The notes under the pieces: generated by a model
The model's input: only the letters and a program-made list of their open reading frames with translations
The model's database searches: none
Told to the model about the DNA's origin: nothing
Shown here: positions 1 through 8,633 of the stretch, in pieces
Layout of the letters: every line of letters begins with the position of its first letter
How positions within the stretch are numbered: the stretch's first letter is position 1
Assembly: GCA_030425705.1 (NCBI GenBank)
Contig: JAUHZU010000005.1
Coordinates: forward strand, 186,001 to 250,000
DNA from: Phycisphaerae bacterium
GTDB lineage: Bacteria > Planctomycetota > Phycisphaerae > Phycisphaerales > Phycisphaeraceae
Length of the DNA: 64,000 nt
Reading direction: 5' to 3'
Position numbers and translations under genes: made by a program

Positions 1-923
1 GCCTGGTCCGCGACGCGCCAGGGCTGGCCCGTCGGCCCGGTCAACTCAAACGACACCGCCTCGCCCAGCCGGCCGTGACGGGCCAACACACCGCGTACCT
101 GCTCGTACCGCTCGTCGCCCGGCTCGGCCGACGCCAGGACGCCCAGCGCATCGACCGCGTCCTGCTGCCGGCCGGCCTCGTCGAGCATCCGCGCCAGCGC
201 GACCCGCACATCCGCCAGGTACGCCGACGCCGCCGAATCCCCCGCCGCGTCCTCGGCGTAGTTGGCGACGTAGTGCGCGAACAGCTCGCGCGCGATCAGC
301 CGACGGCTGTGTGGCTCGGCCACCGTCCGGTTCACATCGATCAGGTCCGCCAGCATCCGCCAGTAGGCCCCGGCCGCCTCGGCCCCGGGCACGTCCAGCC
401 CCGCGAGACGGTTCGCCGCGTGGCGGAGCTGCGTCAGCCCGCGCGCCACCTCCGCGGCGTTGCCGTGCGCCGCGGCGTCCTGTACCAGCGCGTTGTGCGC
501 CCGCGCCTGCGTCTCCGCCAGGACCCGCAGCGCCGGCGACTCCCCAGCGCCGTGCGACAGCAGGTCGCACCGCGTCGCGACATCACGCAGCGCGGCGCGC
601 ACGTCCGCGTTGCCCAGCTCGATCGGCAATCCGTCCGACCCGACCAGCGTCGACAGCTCCTGTTCCAGCTCGATCGCCGCGGCGTGCTGGACCGCCAGCT
701 CGACCCGATCGACCAACGGGCTCGTCTCCGGGCCGGCCGGGGGCAGGCCGCCTCCCGCCGGTACCACGGCCTGGTCATCGGTCACCTCGGAGGCGGGGTC
801 CGTGTCGGCCGCGGGTGGGTCGGATGCGGGGTCCCCGCCCGGCTGGCCCCATGCCAGGCCGGTGCAGGACAGCCCGGCCCACAAAATGCAATGACGATAC
901 CAGCCCGACTTCCTGATCCGCAT
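1..923 (-). CDS. Secreted helical protein, possible TlpA-like redoxin (C-terminus beyond window)
   Basis: An open frame runs from an ATG at 923 to the window edge, so about 307 residues are visible and the C-terminus is missing. The first 25 or so residues are a signal peptide (basic start, hydrophobic core ending near GLAWG). About 230 Ala/Leu-rich, probably helical residues follow. The last visible residues, FELTGPTGQPWRVADQ, resemble the first strand and turn of a TlpA/AhpC-type thioredoxin domain, which suggests a periplasmic redoxin; that is inference, because the CxxC region is not in the window. It starts 3 bases after the stop of the upstream minus-strand gene, so the two are probably co-transcribed. 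Confidence 0.7.
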   Translation of the reverse strand, partial: MRIRKSGWYRHCILWAGLSCTGLAWGQPGGDPASDPPAADTDPASEVTDDQAVVPAGGGLPPAGPETSPLVDRVELAVQHAAAIELEQELSTLVGSDGLPIELGNADVRAALRDVATRCDLLSHGAGESPALRVLAETQARAHNALVQDAAAHGNAAEVARGLTQLRHAANRLAGLDVPGAEAAGAYWRMLADLIDVNRTVAEPHSRRLIARELFAHYVANYAEDAAGDSAASAYLADVRVALARMLDEAGRQQDAVDALGVLASAEPGDERYEQVRGVLARHGRLGEAVSFELTGPTGQPWRVADQ

Positions 924-926
924 GGC

Positions 927-1907
927 TCATCCTTGAAAACGTAATCGCGACCAGCCAGCCACCATCCTACCACTCAGCGACGCCGCGGCGTCCGCCAGCA
1001 GCAGTCCCGGCAGCAGCGCGCCCCCCGCCCCCTCGATCGCGAGGTGCGTCTGCACATCGTGCAGCTGCTGCTCGGCAAACACCGCCGTGCCTCCGTCCTC
1101 CGCAAACACCGCCAAGGCCCACGGCTGGTACGTCGTGTAGTCCGGCTGGGTGTGCTCGAGGTGGTACGCCGCGACCTGCCGGCAGCGCACCGCCCAGCCG
1201 GTCTCGCGGGTGACCTGCGCCGCTAAATGCAGCGCGTGCAGCCCGGTCAGCTCGCGGTAGACCCACGCGTCGGGCGTGTCCCCAGCCGACTGCGGGTGCA
1301 GCGCCCCGCCCGGGCCAGGCGTCTGGCTGATCCGGCCGATGACGCCCAGCGCCGCGAGCCCCGCAGCGTGGTCGTTGGTCAGCAGCGCGCCCTCCAGTGC
1401 CGCGACCGACCGCCACAACGCCCCGGCCACACGCGGCGCGCTGCCCGGCTCGTCCCAGTCGGTCAGCGTATCTGCGTGGCAGGCATCAGCCAGCGGTGCA
1501 AGCAACGCATCCACCGCGCGCCGTGCGTTCCCGCCGCCGATCGCCCCGGCGGCGGATCGGCCCAGCGCGATCGCGCTGAAGACCTGGTGCGCGACCAGCG
1601 GGCCGTAGACCTCCCGCCGGTGCCCCGCGCCGTCGACGAAGCGGCCCAGCGGCCCGGCGTCCTCGACCGGGGCGGCTGCGAGCTGCCCGATCAGCCCCGC
1701 CAGCCCCGCCTCGAACGCTGAGCGCGAGGCCGGTGTGTCTCCGTCGGAGAGCAGGCCCGCCGCCGGGCGCACGGCCAGCATCGACAGGCGTGTCTCCCCG
1801 GCCCGCGGCCGATAGGGCGATGCGTCGACCGCCATACCCAGCGCCTGCGCCGACAGCGACCGCGCGATCCGGGTGTAACGCTGGTCGTCGGGGGCTTGAT
1901 CAGGCAT
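927..1907 (-). CDS. Hypothetical protein, mostly helical
   Basis: Uninterrupted 326-residue frame with the same codon character as the neighbouring genes. I do not recognise the family. There is no signal peptide or membrane segment. The middle and C-terminal parts are rich in paired amphipathic helices (LHALHLAAQVTRETGWAVR; YQPWALAVFAEDGGTAVFA), which could be an alpha/alpha-toroid like those of some glycan-processing enzymes, but no catalytic motif is visible. The gene ends 3 bases before the secreted protein at 923, suggesting a two-gene operon, and is divergent from the Rieske gene at 2031. Confidence 0.65.
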   Translation of the reverse strand: MPDQAPDDQRYTRIARSLSAQALGMAVDASPYRPRAGETRLSMLAVRPAAGLLSDGDTPASRSAFEAGLAGLIGQLAAAPVEDAGPLGRFVDGAGHRREVYGPLVAHQVFSAIALGRSAAGAIGGGNARRAVDALLAPLADACHADTLTDWDEPGSAPRVAGALWRSVAALEGALLTNDHAAGLAALGVIGRISQTPGPGGALHPQSAGDTPDAWVYRELTGLHALHLAAQVTRETGWAVRCRQVAAYHLEHTQPDYTTYQPWALAVFAEDGGTAVFAEQQLHDVQTHLAIEGAGGALLPGLLLADAAASLSGRMVAGWSRLRFQG

Positions 1908-2030
1908 CGGGCGGGTATCTGCGCGGCATTGGGCAGAGCAGTGTAGCCCCGTCGGGCCGGCTCGCCCTTGGTCGGTTGCCGCTGTATCTTCACAACCAGA
2001 CCGTTATCGCCTAAGTCTTGTCCCCTGCCG

Positions 2031-2363
2031 ATGTATACCGCGACCGACCCGCCGATCGTCGAAGCCGACCTCCCGCCGGGCGGGCGGGTGTGCACGACGG
2101 TGAATGGCCGTCGCGTCGTCGTCTTCAACCTCGAAGGTCAGTTGCACGCCATCGCCAGCGCTTGCCCCCACGCCGGCCGCCCCCTGGACGACGGCGAGCT
2201 CCGCGGCCGGGTCCTCACCTGCCCGTTCCACGGCTACGCCTACAACATCACGAACGGCGTCAACATCGATTACCCCGACCTCGAGCCGCCCGTGCCCGTG
2301 TTCGCGGCACGGTTCCGCGACGGCCGGCTCGAACTGGACGACCGCCCAGCATCACTGGCGTAG
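2031..2363 (+). CDS. Small Rieske [2Fe-2S] ferredoxin-type protein
   Basis: 110-residue protein with a complete Rieske cluster-binding site: CPHAGRPL (C-x-H) near residue 46 and CPFHGYAY (C-x2-H) about 17 residues later. No transmembrane anchor or signal peptide is present, so it is a soluble ferredoxin-like Rieske protein of the kind that supplies electrons to oxygenases or reductases; no oxygenase gene is adjacent. The ATG at 2031 is chosen because the upstream part of the open frame (MVGCRC...) has no protein character. The stop is 8 bases before a second Rieske gene. Confidence 0.85.
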   Translation: MYTATDPPIVEADLPPGGRVCTTVNGRRVVVFNLEGQLHAIASACPHAGRPLDDGELRGRVLTCPFHGYAYNITNGVNIDYPDLEPPVPVFAARFRDGRLELDDRPASLA

Positions 2364-2371
2364 CGCGTACA

Positions 2372-2779
2372 ATGGTTCCACCCGATACACCAGACCCGCC
2401 TCCTGACGCTCCGCCCAACGTCTGGGTCGACCTCGCGGCCATGCACGACCTGCCCGTGGGCGGCCGGATGTGCGTCAAGCACGACGGGCTCGCGGTGCTG
2501 CTGCTGAATGACGGCGGGACGGTCCGCGCGGTCGCGAACCTCTGCCCGCACGCGATGCTTCCGCTGGAGAAGGGGCCGGTCGCGGCCGGGGCGATCACCT
2601 GCCCGCACCACGGGCTGAGCTACGACCTGGCAACCGGGGCGAACCTCGACGAGCCGGACACCGAGCCCCCCGCGGTCGTGTTCGAGACGCGCATCGAAAA
2701 CGGGCGCGTCCTGGCCCACATCACTGCAGACCGACGCGCCCGTGCTTCGCGGTTTGTCCCGCCGCCGCCGTTCCGGTAG
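2372..2779 (+). CDS. Second small Rieske [2Fe-2S] protein
   Basis: 135 residues, with CPHAMLPL and CPHHGLSY forming the C-x-H / C-x2-H Rieske pair. It aligns over its length with the preceding gene (VGGRMCVKHDG / PGGRVCTTVNG; VFETRIENGRV / VFAARFRDGRL), so the pair probably arose by tandem duplication. It has a short Pro-rich N-terminus and a basic Pro/Arg-rich C-terminal tail that the first copy lacks. No membrane segment is present. The start at 2372 lies 8 bases after the first copy's stop, consistent with one transcript. Redox partner unknown. Confidence 0.85.
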   Translation: MVPPDTPDPPPDAPPNVWVDLAAMHDLPVGGRMCVKHDGLAVLLLNDGGTVRAVANLCPHAMLPLEKGPVAAGAITCPHHGLSYDLATGANLDEPDTEPPAVVFETRIENGRVLAHITADRRARASRFVPPPPFR

Positions 2780-2801
2780 CGGGCGGTGCTCGGTTGTGCG
2801 G

Positions 2802-3188
2802 CTACTCGGTGACCGCGCGGTTGAAGGTCATCTTCAGCATGACCCCCTGGCCCGCATCGAAGGACAGCGTGAAGGTGTCGCCCTGGACCGAGTAGGTCGC
2901 GGACTCGGTCTCGCCGTCGCTGTCGGTGGTGACCGTCAGTTGGTCGCCGGCGACGGTGTACCGGCCGGTGTCGGCCTCCTGGCCTTCCTGGATCATGGCC
3001 ATGGTGCCGTCTTCATTGAAGACGATCGCGAGCGCACCCTCGGGGGCATCCTGGGTCTCGCCCTGGATCTCGATGGTCTTCAGCTCCCACCGGCCGTGCA
3101 GGTCTTCGGCACCCGCGGCAGACGCCAAGCCGGCCGGGGCGGCCACGAACACGAGCATCATCATCCACATCATCGATCGCTTCAGCAT
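2802..3188 (-). CDS. Secreted lipocalin-like small protein
   Basis: 128 residues, starting at the ATG at 3188 with GAGGAAA just upstream; the longer frame to 3236 lacks a ribosome site and would spoil the signal peptide. Residues 1-25 (MLKRSMMWMMMLVFVAAPAG) are a signal peptide. The mature part begins GRWELKTIEI and continues as alternating strands with the pattern IVFNEDGTMAMI, GRYTVAGDQLTV and DTFTLSF, typical of the lipocalin-like / TIGR03067-like small beta-barrels common in planctomycetes. Ligand unknown. It is convergent with the second Rieske gene. Confidence 0.7.
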   Translation of the reverse strand: MLKRSMMWMMMLVFVAAPAGLASAAGAEDLHGRWELKTIEIQGETQDAPEGALAIVFNEDGTMAMIQEGQEADTGRYTVAGDQLTVTTDSDGETESATYSVQGDTFTLSFDAGQGVMLKMTFNRAVTE

Positions 3189-3335
3189 GTCAGTTTCCTC
3201 ATAGAAAAAGTACGGTTCAGGGCCATAGCGTAACACACGGGCAGAAGGACGACGGGTCGGCCGATCGTTTCACGCAACAGATCGCGGCGGGCGGCTACCA
3301 TGGAGCGGCCGACCCGTTCATCCTGCGAGCACGCC

Positions 3336-4772
3336 ATGCCGACCGACCTCAACGCCCCGACCGACCTCAACGCCCCGACCGACCTCAACGCCGCCCTCGC
3401 CCACCTCGACGCCGATCGCGAACACGCTGTCGCCTTGCTCAGCGAGTTGCTGTCGATCCCCAGCGTCAGCACCGACCCGGCGTTTGCCGGGCATGTCAAG
3501 GACGGGGCCGCGTGGGTCGCGCGGTACATCGAGGCGCTCGGGCTCTCCGCCGAGACTGTCTCCGCCGACGGCGGGCACCCGGTGGTCATCGCCCGCACAA
3601 CCGATAAACACGTCGCCAACCCCGACGCGCCACGCATCCTGTTCTACGGCCACTACGACGTGCAGCCACCCGACCCGCTCGACGGCTGGACCACTCCGCC
3701 CTTCGAGCCCGACGTCCGCGACGGCAAGCTCTACGCCCGCGGCGCCTGCGACGACAAGGGCCAGGTCATGTGCTTCCTCGAAGCCATGCGCAGCTACCAC
3801 GCCACCGGCCAGAAGCTGCCCTGCCACGTCACCCTGCTCATCGAGGGCGAGGAAGAGACCGGCAGCGTCACCCTGCCCAGGGTGCTCGAAGACCGCATCG
3901 AAGACCTCCAGGCCGACATCTGCGTCGTCAGCGACACCGGCATGTGGGAGGGCAAGGACGGCCCGACACCCGCGATCACCTACGCCCTGCGCGGGCTGGT
4001 CTACTTCGACCTCAAGCTCTACGGCCCGTCGCGCGACCTCCACTCGGGGCTGTACGGCGGCGTGCTCGCGAACCCGGCGAACCTCCTCACCCGTGTGCTG
4101 GGCAAGCTCATGGACGACGGCAACCGCGTCACGATCCCCGGGTTCTACGACGACGTCGCCGACGTCCCGACGGAAGAAGCGGCGCAGTGGGAGAAGCTGG
4201 GGTTTGACGAGGCGAAGTACCTGGGCGACGTCGGGGCCGAGCCGTTCGGCGAGGCCGGGCTGACCACGCTTCAGCGGCGCTGGTCCCGGCCGTCCTGCGA
4301 TGTCAACGGGCTGTACGGCGGGTACATGGGCGAAGGCGCGAAGACGGTCATCCCCCGCTTCGCCGGCGCGAAAGTGAGCTTCCGGATTCCCGCGAACATG
4401 GACCCCGGCAAACTCGCGCAGCAGTTCAAAGACTGGGTCCACACGCACGATGTCGGCGGCTGCCGGTGGGAGATCACCCAGCATGGCGAGGCCGACCCCG
4501 TCGCCGTCCCCGCCGACAGCGCGTGGGTGCAGACCGCGTCGGCGGCGATCCAGCAGGTCGTCGGGCGTCCGCCGGCTCTGATCCGCGAGGGGGCGACGAT
4601 CCCCGTCATCGCCGACCTTAAGGACAAACTCGGGCTCGACTCGCTGCTGATCGGCTTCGGGCTCAATACCGACAGCATCCACAGCCCCGACGAGCACTTC
4701 GGCCTGGACCGGTTCCACCTCGGCTGCCGCTGCCACGCCGCCCTGCTCGCCCAAGCCGGCCGGCACGGGTAA
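3336..4772 (+). CDS. M20 family metallopeptidase (dipeptidase-type)
   Basis: 478 residues. M20/ArgE-DapE motifs are present in order: HYDVQPPDPLDGW (first metal His and catalytic Asp), RGACDDKGQ (bridging Asp), EGEEETGS (catalytic and metal Glu), SDTGMW (metal Asp), DLHSG (dimerisation-domain His) and IHSPDEHF near the C-terminus (last metal His). The layout matches cytosolic nonspecific dipeptidase / PepV-like members, about 450-480 residues. A cytosolic dinuclear zinc peptidase is likely; the exact substrate cannot be read. The start at 3336 is followed at once by three PTDLNA repeats. Confidence 0.9.
   Translation: MPTDLNAPTDLNAPTDLNAALAHLDADREHAVALLSELLSIPSVSTDPAFAGHVKDGAAWVARYIEALGLSAETVSADGGHPVVIARTTDKHVANPDAPRILFYGHYDVQPPDPLDGWTTPPFEPDVRDGKLYARGACDDKGQVMCFLEAMRSYHATGQKLPCHVTLLIEGEEETGSVTLPRVLEDRIEDLQADICVVSDTGMWEGKDGPTPAITYALRGLVYFDLKLYGPSRDLHSGLYGGVLANPANLLTRVLGKLMDDGNRVTIPGFYDDVADVPTEEAAQWEKLGFDEAKYLGDVGAEPFGEAGLTTLQRRWSRPSCDVNGLYGGYMGEGAKTVIPRFAGAKVSFRIPANMDPGKLAQQFKDWVHTHDVGGCRWEITQHGEADPVAVPADSAWVQTASAAIQQVVGRPPALIREGATIPVIADLKDKLGLDSLLIGFGLNTDSIHSPDEHFGLDRFHLGCRCHAALLAQAGRHG
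3339..3392 (+). repeat. Three perfect 18-bp tandem repeats (PTDLNA x3)
   Basis: The unit ccgaccgacctcaacgcc occurs three times head to tail directly after the start codon of the M20 peptidase and encodes PTDLNA each time. It keeps frame, so copy-number change would only lengthen or shorten a probably disordered N-terminus. Confidence 0.95.
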
Positions 4773-4900
4773 CCCCCGCCGGTCCCACGCGTCTTTTCCG
4801 TCAGCCCCCTTGGTGTTCTTGGGGCGAGCGGTTAGTGTTAATGATCGAATCGTTCCGGCTCACCGTCTCGATCCCGACGCCGAACTCCGAGGACCCCGCC

Positions 4901-6112
4901 ATGACACGCATGCGCCCCGCCCTGCTCGCACTGGCCGCGCTGGCCGCCGCACCGCTCGCGCACAGCCAGGCCGTCAACCTCCAGGGCCCCGCCCCCACCC
5001 AGGGCCAGCAGTACGAATACAACATCACCGGCGAGCCCACCGAACGCGGCCGGTACATCCTCGACTACGGCAACAACCCGTTCGAGGGCACGATCGAGTC
5101 CGAGATCACCAGCCGCGTCCGCTACGACATCGACCAGATCACCGGCGGCACGATCACCGGCGCGAGCATCACGCTCGTCGAGTACCGCAACGAGGCCGAG
5201 TACCGGTTCAACGGCCAATCCACCGAGGAGACCACCGGCCACGAGATCAACGGCTTCAAGTACACCTACACCGTCGAGGACGGCTACTGGGACTGTGACG
5301 TCGACTCGCCCACGCCGATCATGGAAGACTTCAAGGACATGGTCGAGTACAGCGGGTTCTACGACCCCCGCCTGCTCTACCCCGCCGGCCAGATCCAACC
5401 CGACACGACGTGGACCGTCGAGGGCGACGCGATCGGCGGGCTGCCGGTCGGCATCAGCATGCCGGGCGCAACGCACCAGGGCGGCGGCGAGTTCCGCTAC
5501 CTCGGCGTGGATGAGGTCGAGGGCCAACGCGTCGCTGTCATCCAGTTCGGCATCGACGTCGCCTACGAGTTCGAGACCTCCGGCCAGGGGATCAACACGA
5601 CCACCACCACGCGCAACACCTACCAGGGCGTCATCTACCGCAACCTCGAAACATACATGGACACCATCGTGATGGAAGGCGTCACAGTGAACTCCGTCCG
5701 CACCGCGCTGGCGACCGGCGTGTCCACCGTGACCAAGGTCGAGCCCCGCCGCATCCGGGCCGAGCAATCCGTCGGCGGCAACTCCCGCCGCGACCGCCGG
5801 CCGGGTCCGGTTGTCGTGCCCGGCGACGATACCAACCCACGCAACGACCCGCGCACCGACCCCGGCGACCGCCGACGCCCCGCCCCCGTCCCGCTCAACG
5901 ACCCCAACGCTGACCCCGAAAACCCCACCCCGCGCAACGACCCGGCCCCCCGCCGCGACGGCCCCCGCCCCGCGCCGGTCCCCCGCAACAACCCCGACCC
6001 GCAGCCCGAGAACAACCCCGGGCCACGGCCGGCCCCCGTGCCCCAGAACAACCCCCAGCCGGACAACCCCGGCCCCCGCCCGGGCCCACGTCCCGCCCCG
6101 GTCCCGGGATAA
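4901..6112 (+). CDS. Secreted protein with Pro/Arg/Asn-rich C-terminal tail
   Basis: 403 residues from the ATG at 4901. Residues 1-23 are a signal peptide (MTRMRPALLALAALAAAPLA). Residues 24-275 form a beta-rich region with TTWTVEGDAIGGLP, rather like the DUF6263-type repeats of secreted bacterial proteins; I cannot assign it firmly. From about residue 290 to the end the chain is a low-complexity tail of NDPRTDPGD, RPAPVP and RNNPDP units, likely disordered or wall-spanning. Similar Pro-rich spacers sit at the N-terminus of the secreted paralogs at 45.9-48.6 kb, but the folded parts do not look homologous. Confidence 0.75.
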   Translation: MTRMRPALLALAALAAAPLAHSQAVNLQGPAPTQGQQYEYNITGEPTERGRYILDYGNNPFEGTIESEITSRVRYDIDQITGGTITGASITLVEYRNEAEYRFNGQSTEETTGHEINGFKYTYTVEDGYWDCDVDSPTPIMEDFKDMVEYSGFYDPRLLYPAGQIQPDTTWTVEGDAIGGLPVGISMPGATHQGGGEFRYLGVDEVEGQRVAVIQFGIDVAYEFETSGQGINTTTTTRNTYQGVIYRNLETYMDTIVMEGVTVNSVRTALATGVSTVTKVEPRRIRAEQSVGGNSRRDRRPGPVVVPGDDTNPRNDPRTDPGDRRRPAPVPLNDPNADPENPTPRNDPAPRRDGPRPAPVPRNNPDPQPENNPGPRPAPVPQNNPQPDNPGPRPGPRPAPVPG

Positions 6113-6147
6113 GCACGCCACCCCACCGACACACGCAATGCAGCCCC

Positions 6148-6239
6148 AAGCCGGGCCCGAGCGCAGCGCCGGCCCGGTTTTTCTATGTCAATGCGATGTC
6201 GAGCAACACCCGGGCCGGCGCTGCGCTCGGGCCCGGCTT
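6148..6239. repeat. 30-bp perfect inverted repeat with internal palindromes
   Basis: The arms at 6148-6177 and 6210-6239 are exact reverse complements separated by 32 bases. Each arm carries its own CCGGGCC / GGCCCGG palindrome; the left arm is followed by a T tract (6178-6182) and so can act alone as a rho-independent terminator for the plus-strand gene ending at 6112. The paired arrangement between two convergent genes recalls a REP/BIME element. Confidence 0.85.
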
Positions 6240-6271
6240 GCGAGATGATGTGTGACTTGCGCCGGTTGGCG

Positions 6272-7387
6272 CTAATGCCCGAACAGGTTGCCCTGGACCA
6301 GGAAGCCTTGTGCCTCGAAGTAGGCCATCGCCTCATCCGTGGTCTTGAAGACCTTGGTCGCCGTCTCGGTGATGAACGGGCTCGGCGGCTTCTGGGGGTG
6401 GTAGACGACGTAGACGTCCCGGCTGTGGTCGAAGGCGTGCTGCAGCTCGCGCTCTACGCCGGAGCTCAGCCCCGGCGCGCCGCCGGGCAGCTCGGGCACC
6501 AGCGAGACGATCATGTCGCTCTGGCGGACCATCTGGAAGTCGCGGGTGTAGATCTGGCCGTCCACGTCCCGGGCGATGTCCAGCACCTCGCGGACGGGCA
6601 CCTGCAGCTTCTGCCCGGGGCGGAACGTGCCGGCGTCGGCCTCGATGAAGTCCTCGCCGTTCTTCACCGCCTCCAGCGCCGCGTCCAGCAGCAGCTTCTC
6701 GTCCACGTCCCCCGGGTCGAACGCGATGAACTTGTCCGCCAGCTCGGCGCGGAACGCGTCGATCACCTTGCGCACGTCCGGCAGCTTCTCGACGTGCGTC
6801 ATCGGGAAGCTGGGGTAGACCTTCCGCATCTCCGGCTTGCACACCATCCGGTAGCAGGTCTCGACGGTGTCGACCTCCCGGCCGCGGGACAGGACGTAGA
6901 ACTGGGTGGGGATGCCCAACGCCTGCGCGAGCAGCTCGGTGGCCATGATCTCCTCCTCGCGCCAGACCATCAGGTCCTTGAGCGTCGCGTCGGAGGTGTA
7001 GTCTTCGTGCAGGCGGGCGTGGACGACCTCGATGTTGTCCATGAGGCAGATCAGCACGTCGGGCTTGAACTGCTGGACCTGGTCGAAGTCGAACGCGGCG
7101 AAGAGCCCGTGCCGCCAGCGGAAGGTGGCGTGGGTGTTGAGGATGGCGTGGGTCTGGCCCTCGGACTGGGTGATGATGTCCTTCATCGCGGCGCGGCGGA
7201 GCGAGCGCAGCCGGGCCAGCGGCAGGTCGAGGATCCGACCGGGCCGGACGTCCGGGGCCTCGGCATACATCATCTGGCCGACGTTGTAGAGCCCGACGTT
7301 CGTGCCCCGCTGGCCGGCGAGGTCGACGACCTGCCGGAGGTAGCCCTTCTTGTCGACGCCGATCTGCCCGGTGACAATCGCTCGCAT
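6272..7387 (-). CDS. P-loop-like protein with possible nucleoside deoxyribosyltransferase-like C-terminus
   Basis: 371 residues from the ATG at 7387, which has AAGGGAG upstream; the frame extends to 7432 without support. The N-terminus [17 protein letters not shown] reads like the first strand and phosphate loop of an adenylate-kinase-like ATPase, but GQIGVDKKG departs from the Walker A consensus GxxxxGK[ST]. The middle is helical ([17 protein letters not shown]). The C-terminal part [20 protein letters not shown] followed by [10 protein letters not shown] and VYVVYHPQ resembles the ligand-binding part of nucleoside 2-deoxyribosyltransferase-like proteins. Cytosolic. Function unknown; a nucleotide-binding role is inference. 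Confidence 0.65.
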   Translation of the reverse strand: MRAIVTGQIGVDKKGYLRQVVDLAGQRGTNVGLYNVGQMMYAEAPDVRPGRILDLPLARLRSLRRAAMKDIITQSEGQTHAILNTHATFRWRHGLFAAFDFDQVQQFKPDVLICLMDNIEVVHARLHEDYTSDATLKDLMVWREEEIMATELLAQALGIPTQFYVLSRGREVDTVETCYRMVCKPEMRKVYPSFPMTHVEKLPDVRKVIDAFRAELADKFIAFDPGDVDEKLLLDAALEAVKNGEDFIEADAGTFRPGQKLQVPVREVLDIARDVDGQIYTRDFQMVRQSDMIVSLVPELPGGAPGLSSGVERELQHAFDHSRDVYVVYHPQKPPSPFITETATKVFKTTDEAMAYFEAQGFLVQGNLFGH

Positions 7388-7565
7388 CCGTTTCGCTCCC
7401 TTGCGGTTCCCGAGCGGGGTATGGTACGGCAACCCCGCCCGCGGCGTCGGCCCCGGCGGGCCCGCGCTTGCCTCCGCTCGGTCCGGCTACGATGATGCAT
7501 CAACCCGGGCCCCGCATCTACGCCCCGCCCGTACCCACGACTCCGACCGCCCCGAGAGGCCCACC

Positions 7566-8603
7566 ATGCCCACGCCCGACACCCTCCAGCCCCCGACCAC
7601 CCTGGCCGTCGACCCGATCACCGTGATCCTGACGGTCGTGATCATCGTCGGCATCATCATCGCGCTGGTCTTTGTGCTAGTGGTCAGCAAGTTCTTCAAC
7701 CTCTGGCTGCAGGCCCGCGTGTCGGGTGCGCCCGTCAGCTTCGGCTCACTGATCGGGATGTGGTTCCGCAAGGTGAATACGAACACGATCGTGCTCTCGC
7801 GCATCCAGGCGGTGAAGGCCGGGCTCCAGGTCTCAACCAACCAGCTCGAGACGCACTACCTCGCACGGGGCAACGTGCCGCGCGTGGTGAACGCCCTGAT
7901 CGCCGCGGACCGCGCGAAGATCGAGCTGCCCTGGGACACGGCCTGTGCGATCGACCTGGCCGGCCGGGACATCCTCGAGGCGGTGCAGACCTCGGTGAAG
8001 CCGAAGGTCATCGACTGCCCCGCGGCGCAGACCGGGCGGAACACGATCGACGCGGTGGCGAAGGACGGCATCCAGCTCAAGGCCCGCGCCCGCGTGACCG
8101 TCCGGGCCAACCTCGCCCGGCTGGTCGGCGGGGCGCTGGAAGAGACCATCATCGCCCGCGTCGGCGAGGGCATCGTGACGACGATCGGCTCGTCGGGCTC
8201 GCACAAGGACGTGCTCGAGAACCCCGACCGGATCTCGCGGGTCGTCCTGGAGCGAGGGCTGGACGCGGGCACGGCGTTCGACATCCTGTCGATCGACATC
8301 GCGGACATCGACGTGGGCGACAACATTGGCGCGAAGCTCCAGGCCGACCAGGCCGAGGCCGACAAGGTCCGTTTCCAGGCCGAGGCGGAGAAGCGTCGCG
8401 CGATGGCGGTCGCGCAGGAACAGGAGTTCCGCGCCGAGGAGCAGAAGAACCGCGCGCTGGTGGTGCTGGCCGAGGCGGACGTGCCCAAGGCGATGGCGGA
8501 CGCGTTCCGCAGTGGGAACCTGGGCGTGATGGACTACTACAAGATGAACAACATCCAGGCCGACACCAAGATGCGCGACCAGATCGCGGGCGAGGACGAC
8601 TAG
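7566..8603 (+). CDS. floA: Flotillin-like protein FloA (SPFH-type membrane microdomain scaffold)
   Basis: 345 residues. A single N-terminal hydrophobic segment (about residues 18-43, [20 protein letters not shown]) is followed by the FloA/YqfA-type domain ([63 protein letters not shown]). The Ala/Glu-rich helical stretch [20 protein letters not shown] is the usual oligomerisation region. Length agrees with the family (about 330). In other bacteria FloA organises detergent-resistant membrane domains and affects secretion and envelope synthesis. The start at 7566 is preceded by a GAGAGG-like sequence. An NfeD partner is not adjacent. Confidence 0.93.
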   Translation: MPTPDTLQPPTTLAVDPITVILTVVIIVGIIIALVFVLVVSKFFNLWLQARVSGAPVSFGSLIGMWFRKVNTNTIVLSRIQAVKAGLQVSTNQLETHYLARGNVPRVVNALIAADRAKIELPWDTACAIDLAGRDILEAVQTSVKPKVIDCPAAQTGRNTIDAVAKDGIQLKARARVTVRANLARLVGGALEETIIARVGEGIVTTIGSSGSHKDVLENPDRISRVVLERGLDAGTAFDILSIDIADIDVGDNIGAKLQADQAEADKVRFQAEAEKRRAMAVAQEQEFRAEEQKNRALVVLAEADVPKAMADAFRSGNLGVMDYYKMNNIQADTKMRDQIAGEDD

Positions 8604-8633
8604 CCGGCGGGTACGCGGGGCGAGGAGCGTGTG

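Noticed and set aside
75-944. Plus-strand frames near the left edge
   Set aside because: The minus-strand frame from 923 has a signal peptide and sensible composition; the plus frames are Arg/Ala/Pro-rich.
5811-6110. Tandem repeat array at the end of the Pro-tailed protein
   Set aside because: Ordinary low-complexity coding sequence; units are not identical at DNA level.
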